In this document: positions 49,726-57,549 of the stretch, piece after piece
Numbering within the stretch: position 1 is the stretch's first letter
Layout of the letters: each line of letters starts with the position of its first letter
NCBI GenBank assembly: GCA_900315035.1
Contig: OMXO01000002.1
Span: forward strand, 28,702 to 92,701
Length of the DNA stretch: 64,000 nt
Origin: an uncultured Prevotella sp.
GTDB taxonomy: Bacteria; Bacteroidota; Bacteroidia; Bacteroidales; Bacteroidaceae
Reading direction: 5' to 3'
Notes under the pieces: generated by a model
What the model saw: only the letters and a program-made list of their open reading frames with translations
Told to the model about the DNA's origin: nothing
Databases searched by the model: none
Translations under genes and position numbers: made by a program

Positions 49726-50915
49726 ATATCCTAATTGTCACAGAAGTTTTCTATCCAGAGAACTTCCATGTCAACGATTTTGCAAAAGCTATGGTTGAAC
49801 GAGGTCATCATGTTAAAGTGATGACCCGTCAGCCCGCTTATCCTGCTGGTCATGTTTATCCCGGATATAGTAATGACAAGTATTCTGTAGAGAAATGGGG
49901 GGAAATTGAAATTCATCGGTTTGACATTATTGAAGGTTATCGGGATAGTAAACTCAAGAAGATTGAAAACTATTTTTATTATGTCAAACGAGGGAAACAA
50001 GTTATATCCCAGCTGGTTGATGGTATGGATATTATCATCGTTTATCATACAGGCCCTCTTTCTGTTGCTCTCCCTGCCGTCTATGCCAAAAAGAAATTCG
50101 GTATTCCAGTGATTGTCTGGACCCATGACATATGGCCTGATACAGTCTATATGTATGGTTTCCCCAATGTTCCGCCTGTTTCTACCATTACCAATCATGT
50201 CATTAAAGATGTCTATGGGCATGCTGATGCAATCATGGTCAGCAGTGTGCGTTTTGGTGATACCATCCATCAGTATTTCCCAGACGCGGAATTGACATAT
50301 GCACCAAACTGGATGGTGGACTCTGAGGAAAAGCCGACTTCATTATCCTTTGATAGTTCTAAGATTAACTTTGTTTTTACTGGCAACGTGTCCAAGGCTC
50401 AGAACCTTGAAAACACTATACGCGGCTTTGCAAGAGCCTCACTCAATGATGCTGTATTGAATATCGTTGGGGATGGCTCCACTCTTGATCATGAGAAAAA
50501 AGTTGCAGAAGATGTGGGGTGTAAGAACGTTGTTTTCCATGGTAGGATTCCCTATGAAGAGATAAACAGCGTCTTGTCGAAGAATGATTACTTGGTGTTG
50601 CCTCTGACACCGATGGCTGGTGTTGATAAAACGGAGCCCTATAAACTCCAGTCTTATCTGAAATCAGGAAAGCCTGTTTTGGGTATTATCAAAGGTGCGG
50701 GAAGAGAAATTATAGAAGAGAATGGCCTTGGTGTATGTTGCGATCCCGTTGATGTGGAGGATATTGCCAGAGGATTCCGTGAGATGCTGAATTTGACAGA
50801 TGAAGACAAGGCGCGTATCAAGGCTTCTGCCGAACATTTGATGAATACGCGTTTCTGTCGTGAAGCTATTGTTGACAGAATAGAGTCGCTGTCAAACGGC
50901 CTGATACGTCACTGA
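49722..50915 (+). CDS. wbuB: WbuB-like glycosyltransferase (L-amino-deoxyhexose transferase)
   Basis: 397 residues, GT4. MNILIVTEVFYPENFHVNDFAKAMVERGHHVKVMTRQPAYPAG, VIVWTHDIWPDTVYMYGF, NFVFTGNVSKAQNLENTI and the donor block DKTEPYKLQSYLKSGKPVLGII are characteristic of WbuB, the L-FucNAc transferase of E. coli O26 and relatives. Starting 4 bases inside the 2-epimerase gene, it surely uses that pathway's product. Last gene of the long operon. No clear hairpin terminator is seen after it, only a T-rich stretch. Confidence 0.9.
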   Translation: MNILIVTEVFYPENFHVNDFAKAMVERGHHVKVMTRQPAYPAGHVYPGYSNDKYSVEKWGEIEIHRFDIIEGYRDSKLKKIENYFYYVKRGKQVISQLVDGMDIIIVYHTGPLSVALPAVYAKKKFGIPVIVWTHDIWPDTVYMYGFPNVPPVSTITNHVIKDVYGHADAIMVSSVRFGDTIHQYFPDAELTYAPNWMVDSEEKPTSLSFDSSKINFVFTGNVSKAQNLENTIRGFARASLNDAVLNIVGDGSTLDHEKKVAEDVGCKNVVFHGRIPYEEINSVLSKNDYLVLPLTPMAGVDKTEPYKLQSYLKSGKPVLGIIKGAGREIIEENGLGVCCDPVDVEDIARGFREMLNLTDEDKARIKASAEHLMNTRFCREAIVDRIESLSNGLIRH

Positions 50916-50955
50916 CCACTTTTTCTCCCTTTTGTTTTTTTTGTCCGTCAAAAAT

Positions 50956-50986
50956 TTGGTTGATATGAAAAAAAGTAGTATCTTTG
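50956..50986 (+). promoter_or_regulatory. Promoter of the WecA/MraY-like gene pair
   Basis: TTG (50956-50958) and TATCTTTG (50979-50986) spaced by 20 bases; the first start codon is at 51017. It gives the two initiating transferases transcription independent of the long operon. Confidence 0.75.
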
Positions 50987-51016
50987 TCGCCGATTTAGGC
51001 TGAGGCAAGATACTTA

Positions 51017-52135
51017 ATGATATATTATTCGATACTTATTCCCCTATTCTTGGCGGTTTTTCTGTCACTCTATATAATCCCCCACATCCTTGTGGTAAGT
51101 GTGAAAAAAGAGTTGGCAGATGAGACTTCTATGGAATTAACTGGAAAGAAAAGGCGAAACGTACCCAGACTGGGGGGCGTTTCGCTTTTTCCTATTTTGG
51201 TGATTAGTGTCGGCATACCTTTGGCAGGTACTTTCTTGTTGGGAGGCTCTTTTAATACTAATGGTGAGACTGCCGATTATTTTGTGGAATTCGTCATGAT
51301 GGTCGCTGGTCTTACTGCGATGTATCTGGTAGGTGTGATGGATGACCTCATCGGTGTTTCCATGCGTTCAAAGTTGATCATTGAACTTCTTGCTGCTCTG
51401 ATGATCCCGTTGTCAGGCCTTTGGATTAACAATCTTCAAGGCTTGTTCGGCGTATATGAACTTTCTCCTTGGATAGGAATCCCTCTTACGGTAGCTGCAG
51501 TGATGTATATTTCTAACACTATCCCGATGCTTGACGATGTCGATGGGCTTGCCTCAGGTCTGGCAGTGATAGCTTATAGTGTCATGGGATTCCTCTGTTT
51601 TTGGGGACATCAGTATCTTATCCTGATGTTATGTGCCGGCATGATAGGCGTCCTGTTACCATTTATGTTCCGCAATGTTATGGGGTGGCGTCTTTTCGGT
51701 TGGCGTAAACTTTTCTTTGGTGAAACGGGCGGCCTTACTATTGGTTATTTGTTGGCATTTGTTGTAATTGTTGTAGGTCAGATGGGAGGCAGCCAGTTGC
51801 CAACAGGGGTTGGAATGATTTGTTTTGGTACCCTGTTGATTCCCATGTTCGATGTAATGCGTGTGGCCATTACCCGTCTGGTGAATGGTAGGAACATCTT
51901 CCGCAGTGGTGACCATAACCATATCCACCATCGTCTGATGACTGCTGGCTTACAGCCTGCTACGATTTTACTGACATTGATGATAATCTCGTTAGGCTAT
52001 ATAGGTCTGAATGTGATAGGTGTCATGATGGGTTCCGATCTGTCTCTCCTTTTGGTAACTAATGTTGGTGTTTGGCTGATTATGCAGGTGGTCATCATGT
52101 ATTATAAAAATAAAGGGGAGGGCCGCTATGTTTAA
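51017..52135 (+). CDS. WecA/MraY-like glycosyl-1-phosphate transferase homologue, altered active site
   Basis: 372 residues with about ten or eleven membrane segments, PNPT superfamily. RRNVPRLGGVSLFPI, GVMDDLIGVSMRSKLIIELLAA and RSGDHNHIHHRLMTAGL are family motifs. Two catalytic positions are changed from the norm: the NxxDGxDG motif reads NTIPMLDDVDG (residues 173-177) and FMGDTGSL reads FFGETGGL, Glu236 replacing the metal-binding Asp. The next gene has both motifs intact and overlaps by 8 bases. It may be an inactive or specialised partner. Confidence 0.85.
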   Translation: MIYYSILIPLFLAVFLSLYIIPHILVVSVKKELADETSMELTGKKRRNVPRLGGVSLFPILVISVGIPLAGTFLLGGSFNTNGETADYFVEFVMMVAGLTAMYLVGVMDDLIGVSMRSKLIIELLAALMIPLSGLWINNLQGLFGVYELSPWIGIPLTVAAVMYISNTIPMLDDVDGLASGLAVIAYSVMGFLCFWGHQYLILMLCAGMIGVLLPFMFRNVMGWRLFGWRKLFFGETGGLTIGYLLAFVVIVVGQMGGSQLPTGVGMICFGTLLIPMFDVMRVAITRLVNGRNIFRSGDHNHIHHRLMTAGLQPATILLTLMIISLGYIGLNVIGVMMGSDLSLLLVTNVGVWLIMQVVIMYYKNKGEGRYV

Positions 52136-53276
52136 TTTGATAGAGGTTATCACGTCTATGGGTATCGATGTGAATACCTTCCGTACTTGTTTCTCTGTTA
52201 TAGTCCCCTTTGTCGTTTCCCTGGCTCTTGGATGGCTGTTTGTACCGCGTGTCCTGTTACTCAGCCGTAAGAAGCACCTTTATGATATTCCCGATTACCG
52301 AAAGCTGCATACCAGTCCTATTCCCCGTTTGGGTGGTGTCACGTTCTTTCCTGTGTTGCTGATGAGTTTCTGTCTTACAGTAGGCTTCTGGATTTTATTC
52401 TCCATGGATGGGGTCTTGGCAGACGTTGATTCTTATATGGCCCGTTTTATTTTGTTGACCGTGGGTATGATGGGCTTGTTCCTTACTGGTGTCACCGACG
52501 ATTTGATAGGCGTCTCTTATCAGGCAAAGTTTGTAGTGCAGTTTCTCTGTGCCATGTTGTTTCCCTTGTCGGGTTTATGGCTTAACGATTTCTCTGGGCT
52601 ATTCTGGCTACATACGATACCAGCCTGGCTCGGTGTGGCCATTACGGTTTTCCTGATTGTCTATGTGATGAATGCTGTAAACCTCATCGATGGTGTTGAT
52701 GGTTTGGCTTCTGGGCTATGCTCAATAGCATTGTTTACATTCGGCTTGGCTGCTGCTATGAAAGAACAGTATTTGTTCTGTATGGCTTCTTTTGGTATGT
52801 TGGGTGTTCTGATTCCCTTCTGGTTCTACAATGTTTTTGGCAGTGCCGATAGAGGTAAGAAGATCTTTATGGGTGATACAGGTAGTCTTACTTTGGGATT
52901 CCTGTTGAGCTTCTTGATAGTTTATCTTTCGGGCTTGGATAAAGATAGCAGTCCCAAAGGCATGTTGTTGATAGGCTTGTCAACCTTGTTGATTCCGTTG
53001 ATGGATATTCCACGTGTCATGTTAGCGCGTATTCGTCAGGGGCGAAATCCTTTTACGCCAGATACCAATCATATTCATCACAAGCTGATGCGTGCAGGTC
53101 TGTCGCCCAAATGTACTATGGCTTTCCTGTTAGGAGCCTCTGCTTTTCTGGTGGCATTCACAATACTATTGATTCATTTAGGATGCAACTTAACTTTAAT
53201 CCTCCTATTAGAAGTCGCTTTAGACGTGGCGCTTCATATAGCCATCAATCGTTTTATTGCCCAAAAGGAACGATAA
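52128..53276 (+). CDS. WecA-like undecaprenyl-phosphate sugar-1-phosphate transferase
   Basis: 382 residues with about eleven membrane segments. All PNPT motifs are intact: HTSPIPRLGGVTFFP, GVTDDLIGVSYQAKFVVQ (Asp-Asp), NAVNLIDGVDGLASG (Asp188, Asp191), IFMGDTGSLTLGF (Asp250) and TPDTNHIHHKLMRAGLS. It moves GlcNAc-1-P or a related HexNAc-1-P from UDP onto undecaprenyl phosphate, the first step of repeat-unit assembly. No other initiating transferase lies in the locus, so this pair is the likely start point. Ends before a strong hairpin. Confidence 0.93.
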   Translation: MFNLIEVITSMGIDVNTFRTCFSVIVPFVVSLALGWLFVPRVLLLSRKKHLYDIPDYRKLHTSPIPRLGGVTFFPVLLMSFCLTVGFWILFSMDGVLADVDSYMARFILLTVGMMGLFLTGVTDDLIGVSYQAKFVVQFLCAMLFPLSGLWLNDFSGLFWLHTIPAWLGVAITVFLIVYVMNAVNLIDGVDGLASGLCSIALFTFGLAAAMKEQYLFCMASFGMLGVLIPFWFYNVFGSADRGKKIFMGDTGSLTLGFLLSFLIVYLSGLDKDSSPKGMLLIGLSTLLIPLMDIPRVMLARIRQGRNPFTPDTNHIHHKLMRAGLSPKCTMAFLLGASAFLVAFTILLIHLGCNLTLILLLEVALDVALHIAINRFIAQKER

Positions 53277-53297
53277 TATTTGCTTGTATTTATAATG

Positions 53298-53328
53298 ATT
53301 AATCCCAGCAGATTCTGCTGGGATTAAT
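53298..53328. terminator. Hairpin between convergent WecA-like and GH97 genes
   Basis: A perfect 14-bp stem (53298-53311 with 53315-53328, core CCCAGCAG/CTGCTGGG) with a 3-base loop lies between two converging genes. T-tracts are weak on both sides, but the place and strength suit a bidirectional terminator. Confidence 0.8.
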
Positions 53329-53329
53329 G

Positions 53330-55279
53330 CTATTTGATAATCAATCCTCCATTGGGGTGGATCGTCACCTTGGCAGTTCCTTTTTTATCAAGTTTTAGAA
53401 CCGAATGGCTAGGTGCTCCAGACTTGTTGTCTATATATATGTTAGGAGTGGAAAGATTGAAATCCTTCAAATTAAGGGTAAGTGTCAGTGGCTCTTTGAG
53501 AGCATTGAGCCCCGCAATATACCACTGACCATTAGTAGCCTTGCGTGCCAGAACGATGTATTTTCCTGGATATCCATCAATGAAGCGCGTTTCTTCCCAA
53601 CAGGTTGGAATCTGGCGCAGGAAATCAAGTTCGAACTGTGGCAGTTCTCCAAGGTTATTGGGTTGCATTGCCACACATTGGACAGAGGTCTGCATGATAA
53701 TACCTGCTGCCATCTCGAATATGTCTGTCGTATGACGTGGATGGCGGCTCTTATTATCGGGTGAAAGATACTTATTCATGATAATGCCGCCCCAATCCAT
53801 CGCAGCAGTGGCATTGCGACAGAAAGGATGAAGAGTGAGATCAAAAGGTTCTTTGATAGCTGCTCCCTCGTTGAAGAATACGTTCTCTGAAGCCAGAACA
53901 GCCTCCGAGGCTACGTAATTGGGGTACATACGTTCCCAACCGCGAGGGATGGTGCAACCATGGAAGATAACCTGAAGACCATAGCGATTGGCATCAGAGA
54001 GGATATCCTCATACAGTGCCATTGTTTCTTGTTTGTCACCTCCGAAGAAATCGACCTTAATACCTTTAATGCCGATACTCTGCATCCATTTCATCTCGCG
54101 CTCACGTGCAATGGCTGTATTCATGCAGTTGCGAGGACCTTGGGGAGCATCGTTCCAAAAACCATTGCTATTATACCAAAGCATGAGGTGAACGCCCTTT
54201 GACTGAGCATATTGGGAAAGCTCTGCAATACGCTCGCGACCAATCTGTGTGTCCCACCAGTTATCTACGAGGCAGTATTCAAAGCCCATTGCTGAGGCGA
54301 GATCAATGAATTTCACTTGGTCATTGTAGTTAATAGAGTTGTCCTGCCAGATGAGCCAACTCCAAGTATATCGACCTGGCTGATAGTTGCAGGATGGCTC
54401 ATAAAGGGGCTTAACGACATCGTAGCTGATGGTGGTCTCTACAATAGGTTTTAAATTGTTGCCTACAGTAATCGTTCGCCATGGAGTCTCACCAGGTAGA
54501 GGAATACCCGCAAAGTCTGCACCAAAGCCATTGTTCTCGCCTTTATCAGGATAAGAAATGGTATAACCCATGCCAGCCTGATAGTCAGAGAGGTGAGAAC
54601 CGCAGTAGTTAGAACCAACACCCGTCTCCGAAACTAGAACCCATGCATTGGGTAGATGAAACAGGGCTGGGAAGATATAGCCATGCCCGTACTGTGAAGC
54701 TACAGCCATGGGCGCATCGGTAGAGTAGCCTTCTTCGTATGAAGGCTTGGTCTGTTCCCAACCTGTTTCTGGACCTATCTGAGGAGAAATGAAAGTGGTT
54801 GTGGCTTCTGGGAAGTTGAAACTACTGAGTTCAGAAAGGATTCTCGCGCGCTTGTACTCTGTTTTTCGAATTTTCTGGCGAGGTATCTGATAGCGGAAGG
54901 CTATGTCGTTGTCTGATACTTGGAAGAGGATGCAGAAGGTGCGCCCGTCCTTGTTCTGAAGGTTTAATGTCAATGTGTTGGCCTTGTATGAGGCAGAAGA
55001 TGCCTTGGTGCCACGCATCTGATAAGATTCGCTAACAGATGAAAACAAGGAATCAACAATTGATAGTTCTTTGGTGAAATCGCCCACAGAGGTCTTGAGG
55101 CCTAAAGCAGAAGGTAATAGCACTTGTTGCCCGTCGAGGATGGCATTGTAATACACTCTGCCTGCCTCACAATTAACGTTCACCACCAATCGTCCGTTGG
55201 GTGATGAAACCTTAACGTCACCAGCCCAGGTTAGGACTGATGACGTTATGATGACTGCTAAAAGAAAAAGTTTCCTCAT
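53330..55279 (-). CDS. GH97 glycoside hydrolase (retaining, alpha-galactosidase-like)
   Basis: 649 residues with a signal peptide ([19 protein letters not shown]). An N-terminal beta-sandwich (VKVSSPNGRLVVNVNCEAGRVYYNAILDGQQVL, DIAFRYQIPR) leads to a TIM barrel (GRYTWSWLIWQDNSINYNDQVKFIDLASAMGFEYCLVDNWWD). GIKVDFFGGDKQETM contains Asp410, the position of the nucleophile in retaining GH97 alpha-galactosidases; inverting SusB-type alpha-glucosidases lack it. Exported, probably periplasmic. One-base overlap with nagB upstream, so cotranscribed with it. Confidence 0.93.
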   Translation of the reverse strand: MRKLFLLAVIITSSVLTWAGDVKVSSPNGRLVVNVNCEAGRVYYNAILDGQQVLLPSALGLKTSVGDFTKELSIVDSLFSSVSESYQMRGTKASSASYKANTLTLNLQNKDGRTFCILFQVSDNDIAFRYQIPRQKIRKTEYKRARILSELSSFNFPEATTTFISPQIGPETGWEQTKPSYEEGYSTDAPMAVASQYGHGYIFPALFHLPNAWVLVSETGVGSNYCGSHLSDYQAGMGYTISYPDKGENNGFGADFAGIPLPGETPWRTITVGNNLKPIVETTISYDVVKPLYEPSCNYQPGRYTWSWLIWQDNSINYNDQVKFIDLASAMGFEYCLVDNWWDTQIGRERIAELSQYAQSKGVHLMLWYNSNGFWNDAPQGPRNCMNTAIAREREMKWMQSIGIKGIKVDFFGGDKQETMALYEDILSDANRYGLQVIFHGCTIPRGWERMYPNYVASEAVLASENVFFNEGAAIKEPFDLTLHPFCRNATAAMDWGGIIMNKYLSPDNKSRHPRHTTDIFEMAAGIIMQTSVQCVAMQPNNLGELPQFELDFLRQIPTCWEETRFIDGYPGKYIVLARKATNGQWYIAGLNALKEPLTLTLNLKDFNLSTPNIYIDNKSGAPSHSVLKLDKKGTAKVTIHPNGGLIIK

Positions 55280-56073
55280 TAGTATAACTGATCGCTTTCG
55301 ATGTCTTTGAAATATTTATAGGTAGAAACCTTCAGTTCGTCAGCGGCTTCCTCATCACTGACAATGATACCATGTTCGTGCATCTGGAGGGCAGAGATGG
55401 TCCACATGTGGTTCACGCTTCCCTCGATAGCTGCTTGCAAAGCACGGGCTTTGGCATGACCATTCACGAGGATCATGACCTCACGTGCATCCATCACAGT
55501 GCCTACACCTACAGTGAGGGCATGGGCTGGTACGTTCTCAGGCTTGCCTCCGAAGAAGCGGGAATTGGCGATACGGGTATCAGTGGTGAGTGTCTTCATG
55601 CGGGTACGGCTGCTCAGAGAAGAACCTGGCTCGTTGAAGGCGATATGGCCGTCAGGACCAATACCTCCGATGAAAAGGTCGATGCCACCGGCTTCTTCAA
55701 TCATCTCCTCGTAGTGCTTACACTCCTCGACAAGATCAGAGGCATTGCCATTTAGAATATGGATGTTCTCCTTTGGACAGTCGATGTGATCGAAGAGGTT
55801 ACGGGCCATGAAAGCATGATAACTCTCAGGATGGGTTTCGGGCAAGCCTACATATTCGTCCATGTTGAAGGTAATCACATTCTTAAATGAAACCTTGCCT
55901 GCACGATTGGCTTCTACGAGATAGTTGTACATGCCTACAGGTGAAGAACCTGTTGGGAGACCTAATACGAACTTGTGATCAGGAGTCGGATTAAACGCGT
56001 TGATCTTCTCAATAACGTGGTTTGCTGCCCACTGTGACATCTTTTGATAGTCACTCTGGATAATTACTCTCAT
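55279..56073 (-). CDS. nagB: Glucosamine-6-phosphate deaminase
   Basis: 264 residues from the ATG at 56073 (E. coli NagB has 266); a longer frame to 56139 would cover the promoter. Motifs: [40 protein letters not shown] and [25 protein letters not shown], which holds the catalytic Asp, His and Glu. It turns GlcN6P into fructose-6-phosphate and ammonia, the last step of amino-sugar use. Paired with the GH97 gene, it suggests glycan foraging. Confidence 0.96.
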   Translation of the reverse strand: MRVIIQSDYQKMSQWAANHVIEKINAFNPTPDHKFVLGLPTGSSPVGMYNYLVEANRAGKVSFKNVITFNMDEYVGLPETHPESYHAFMARNLFDHIDCPKENIHILNGNASDLVEECKHYEEMIEEAGGIDLFIGGIGPDGHIAFNEPGSSLSSRTRMKTLTTDTRIANSRFFGGKPENVPAHALTVGVGTVMDAREVMILVNGHAKARALQAAIEGSVNHMWTISALQMHEHGIIVSDEEAADELKVSTYKYFKDIESDQLY

Positions 56074-56108
56074 AATGATTTTGTTTTTGGTTCTTAATAT
56101 TTTTTTTG

Positions 56109-56142
56109 CAAAAGTACAACTTTTCCAAAAAAAATGCACAAA
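56109..56142 (-). promoter_or_regulatory. Promoter of nagB-GH97
   Basis: Minus-strand TACTTTTG (56109-56116) with TTTG (56139-56142) 22 bases upstream, slightly wide for the consensus. It lies about 35 bases before the nagB ATG. Confidence 0.6.
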
Positions 56143-56201
56143 TATTACTGATTTTTTTTATTAATCTGTGTTAATCTGTATCATCGGTAATGTATTTTTC
56201 G

Positions 56202-56209
56202 TAACTTTG
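56202..56209 (+). promoter_or_regulatory. -7 element of the hflX promoter
   Basis: TAACTTTG ends only 8 bases before the hflX ATG at 56218, so the transcript would have almost no leader. Upstream are two direct copies of TTAATCTGT (56161-56179) but no clean TTTG at the expected distance. Confidence 0.55.
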
Positions 56210-56217
56210 TACCCATT

Positions 56218-57549
56218 ATGAAAGAATTTGTAATCTCAGAGGTAAAGGCCGAAACGGCCGTGTTGGTGGGTCTTATCACCAAGGAACAGGACGAGGCCAA
56301 AACGAAGGAATACCTCGATGAACTGGAGTTCTTGGCCGACACTGCAGGTGCTGTGACGGTTAAGCGGTTTACCCAGAAGGTAGGTGGCCCGAGTCAGACT
56401 ACTTATGTGGGTAGTGGAAAACTACAGGAAATCAAGGACTATATTAAGAAATGTCAGGATGCCTATGACGATTGGTTAGACGCTCAGGATGCGAGCCTCT
56501 TTGCTGAGGGCTTGTTGGATGAGACCAATGCTCCCCAGCCTGTGGGTATGGTGATCTTCGATGATGAACTCAGTGCCAAGCAGATGCGCAATATCGAGAA
56601 GGAACTGCAGGTGAAGATTCTCGATCGCACCTCTTTAATATTAGATATCTTCGCCATGCGGGCCCAGACTGCTGAGGCTAAGGCGCAGGTGGAGTTGGCT
56701 CAGCATCGTTATATGCTACCCCGACTGCAGAGGCTGTGGACTCACTTAGAGCGTCAGGGCGGTGGCTCTGGTTCTGGTGGCGGAAAAGGCTCCGTGGGAC
56801 TTCGCGGTCCTGGTGAGACTCAGTTGGAGATGGACCGCCGTATTATCCTCCAGCGCATCACTCTGCTTAAACAGCGTCTCGCTGAGATTGACAAGCAGAA
56901 GACCACGCAGCGCAAGAACAGAGGCCGCCTCATCCGAGTGGCTCTCGTGGGCTATACCAACGTGGGTAAGAGCACGATGATGAACTTGCTTTCAAAGAGT
57001 GAGGTTTTTGCAGAGAACAAACTCTTTGCCACCCTCGATACCACAGTCCGTAAGATGACCATTGATAATCTGCCCTTCCTCCTGGCTGATACCGTAGGAT
57101 TTATCCGTAAGTTGCCTTCCGATCTTGTGGAGAGCTTCAAGAGCACGCTCGACGAGGTGCGCGAGGCCGATATGCTCGTGCATGTGGTGGATATCTCTCA
57201 TCCTGATTTCGAGGAGCAGATCCGTGTGGTGGAGGAAACATTGAAAGAACTGGGCTGTGCGGATAAGCCTGCCATGCTTGTGTTCAACAAGATTGATGCC
57301 TATACCTGGGTGGAGAAGGAGGAAGACGACTTGACACCTCTTACCAAGGAGAATTACACCCTTGATGACCTGAAGAAGACTTGGATGGCCAGAAGCGGTG
57401 AGAACCAGCACTATCTGGAGTGCCTGTTCATCTCTGCCCGACAGAAAGAGAATATCGACGAGTTGCGGGAAACACTTTATAAGCGTGTCCGCGAACTCCA
57501 TGTTCAGAAATATCCCTATAACGATTTTTTATATCAAGACTATGAGTAA
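56218..57549 (+). CDS. hflX: GTPase HflX
   Basis: 443 residues. The N-terminal HflX domain (VGSGKLQEIKDYI, DELSAKQMRNIEKELQVKILDRTSLILDIFAMRAQTAEAKAQVELAQ) is followed by a Gly-rich linker (GGGSGSGGGKGS) and RGPGETQLEMDRR. The G domain has GYTNVGKSTMMNLL, DTVGFIRKLP and NKID. HflX splits stalled or hibernating 70S ribosomes. The ATG at 56218 fits family N-termini. The next gene starts 8 bases before its stop. Confidence 0.96.
   Translation: MKEFVISEVKAETAVLVGLITKEQDEAKTKEYLDELEFLADTAGAVTVKRFTQKVGGPSQTTYVGSGKLQEIKDYIKKCQDAYDDWLDAQDASLFAEGLLDETNAPQPVGMVIFDDELSAKQMRNIEKELQVKILDRTSLILDIFAMRAQTAEAKAQVELAQHRYMLPRLQRLWTHLERQGGGSGSGGGKGSVGLRGPGETQLEMDRRIILQRITLLKQRLAEIDKQKTTQRKNRGRLIRVALVGYTNVGKSTMMNLLSKSEVFAENKLFATLDTTVRKMTIDNLPFLLADTVGFIRKLPSDLVESFKSTLDEVREADMLVHVVDISHPDFEEQIRVVEETLKELGCADKPAMLVFNKIDAYTWVEKEEDDLTPLTKENYTLDDLKKTWMARSGENQHYLECLFISARQKENIDELRETLYKRVRELHVQKYPYNDFLYQDYE

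Noticed and set aside
56161-56179. Two direct TTAATCTGT copies before hflX as a regulator site
   Set aside because: Only two short AT-rich copies in an AT-rich intergenic region; could easily arise by chance.
57398-57541. Extended N-terminus of the DUF4954-like protein
   Set aside because: It would overlap about 150 bases of hflX in another frame; the ATG at 57542 gives a natural beginning.
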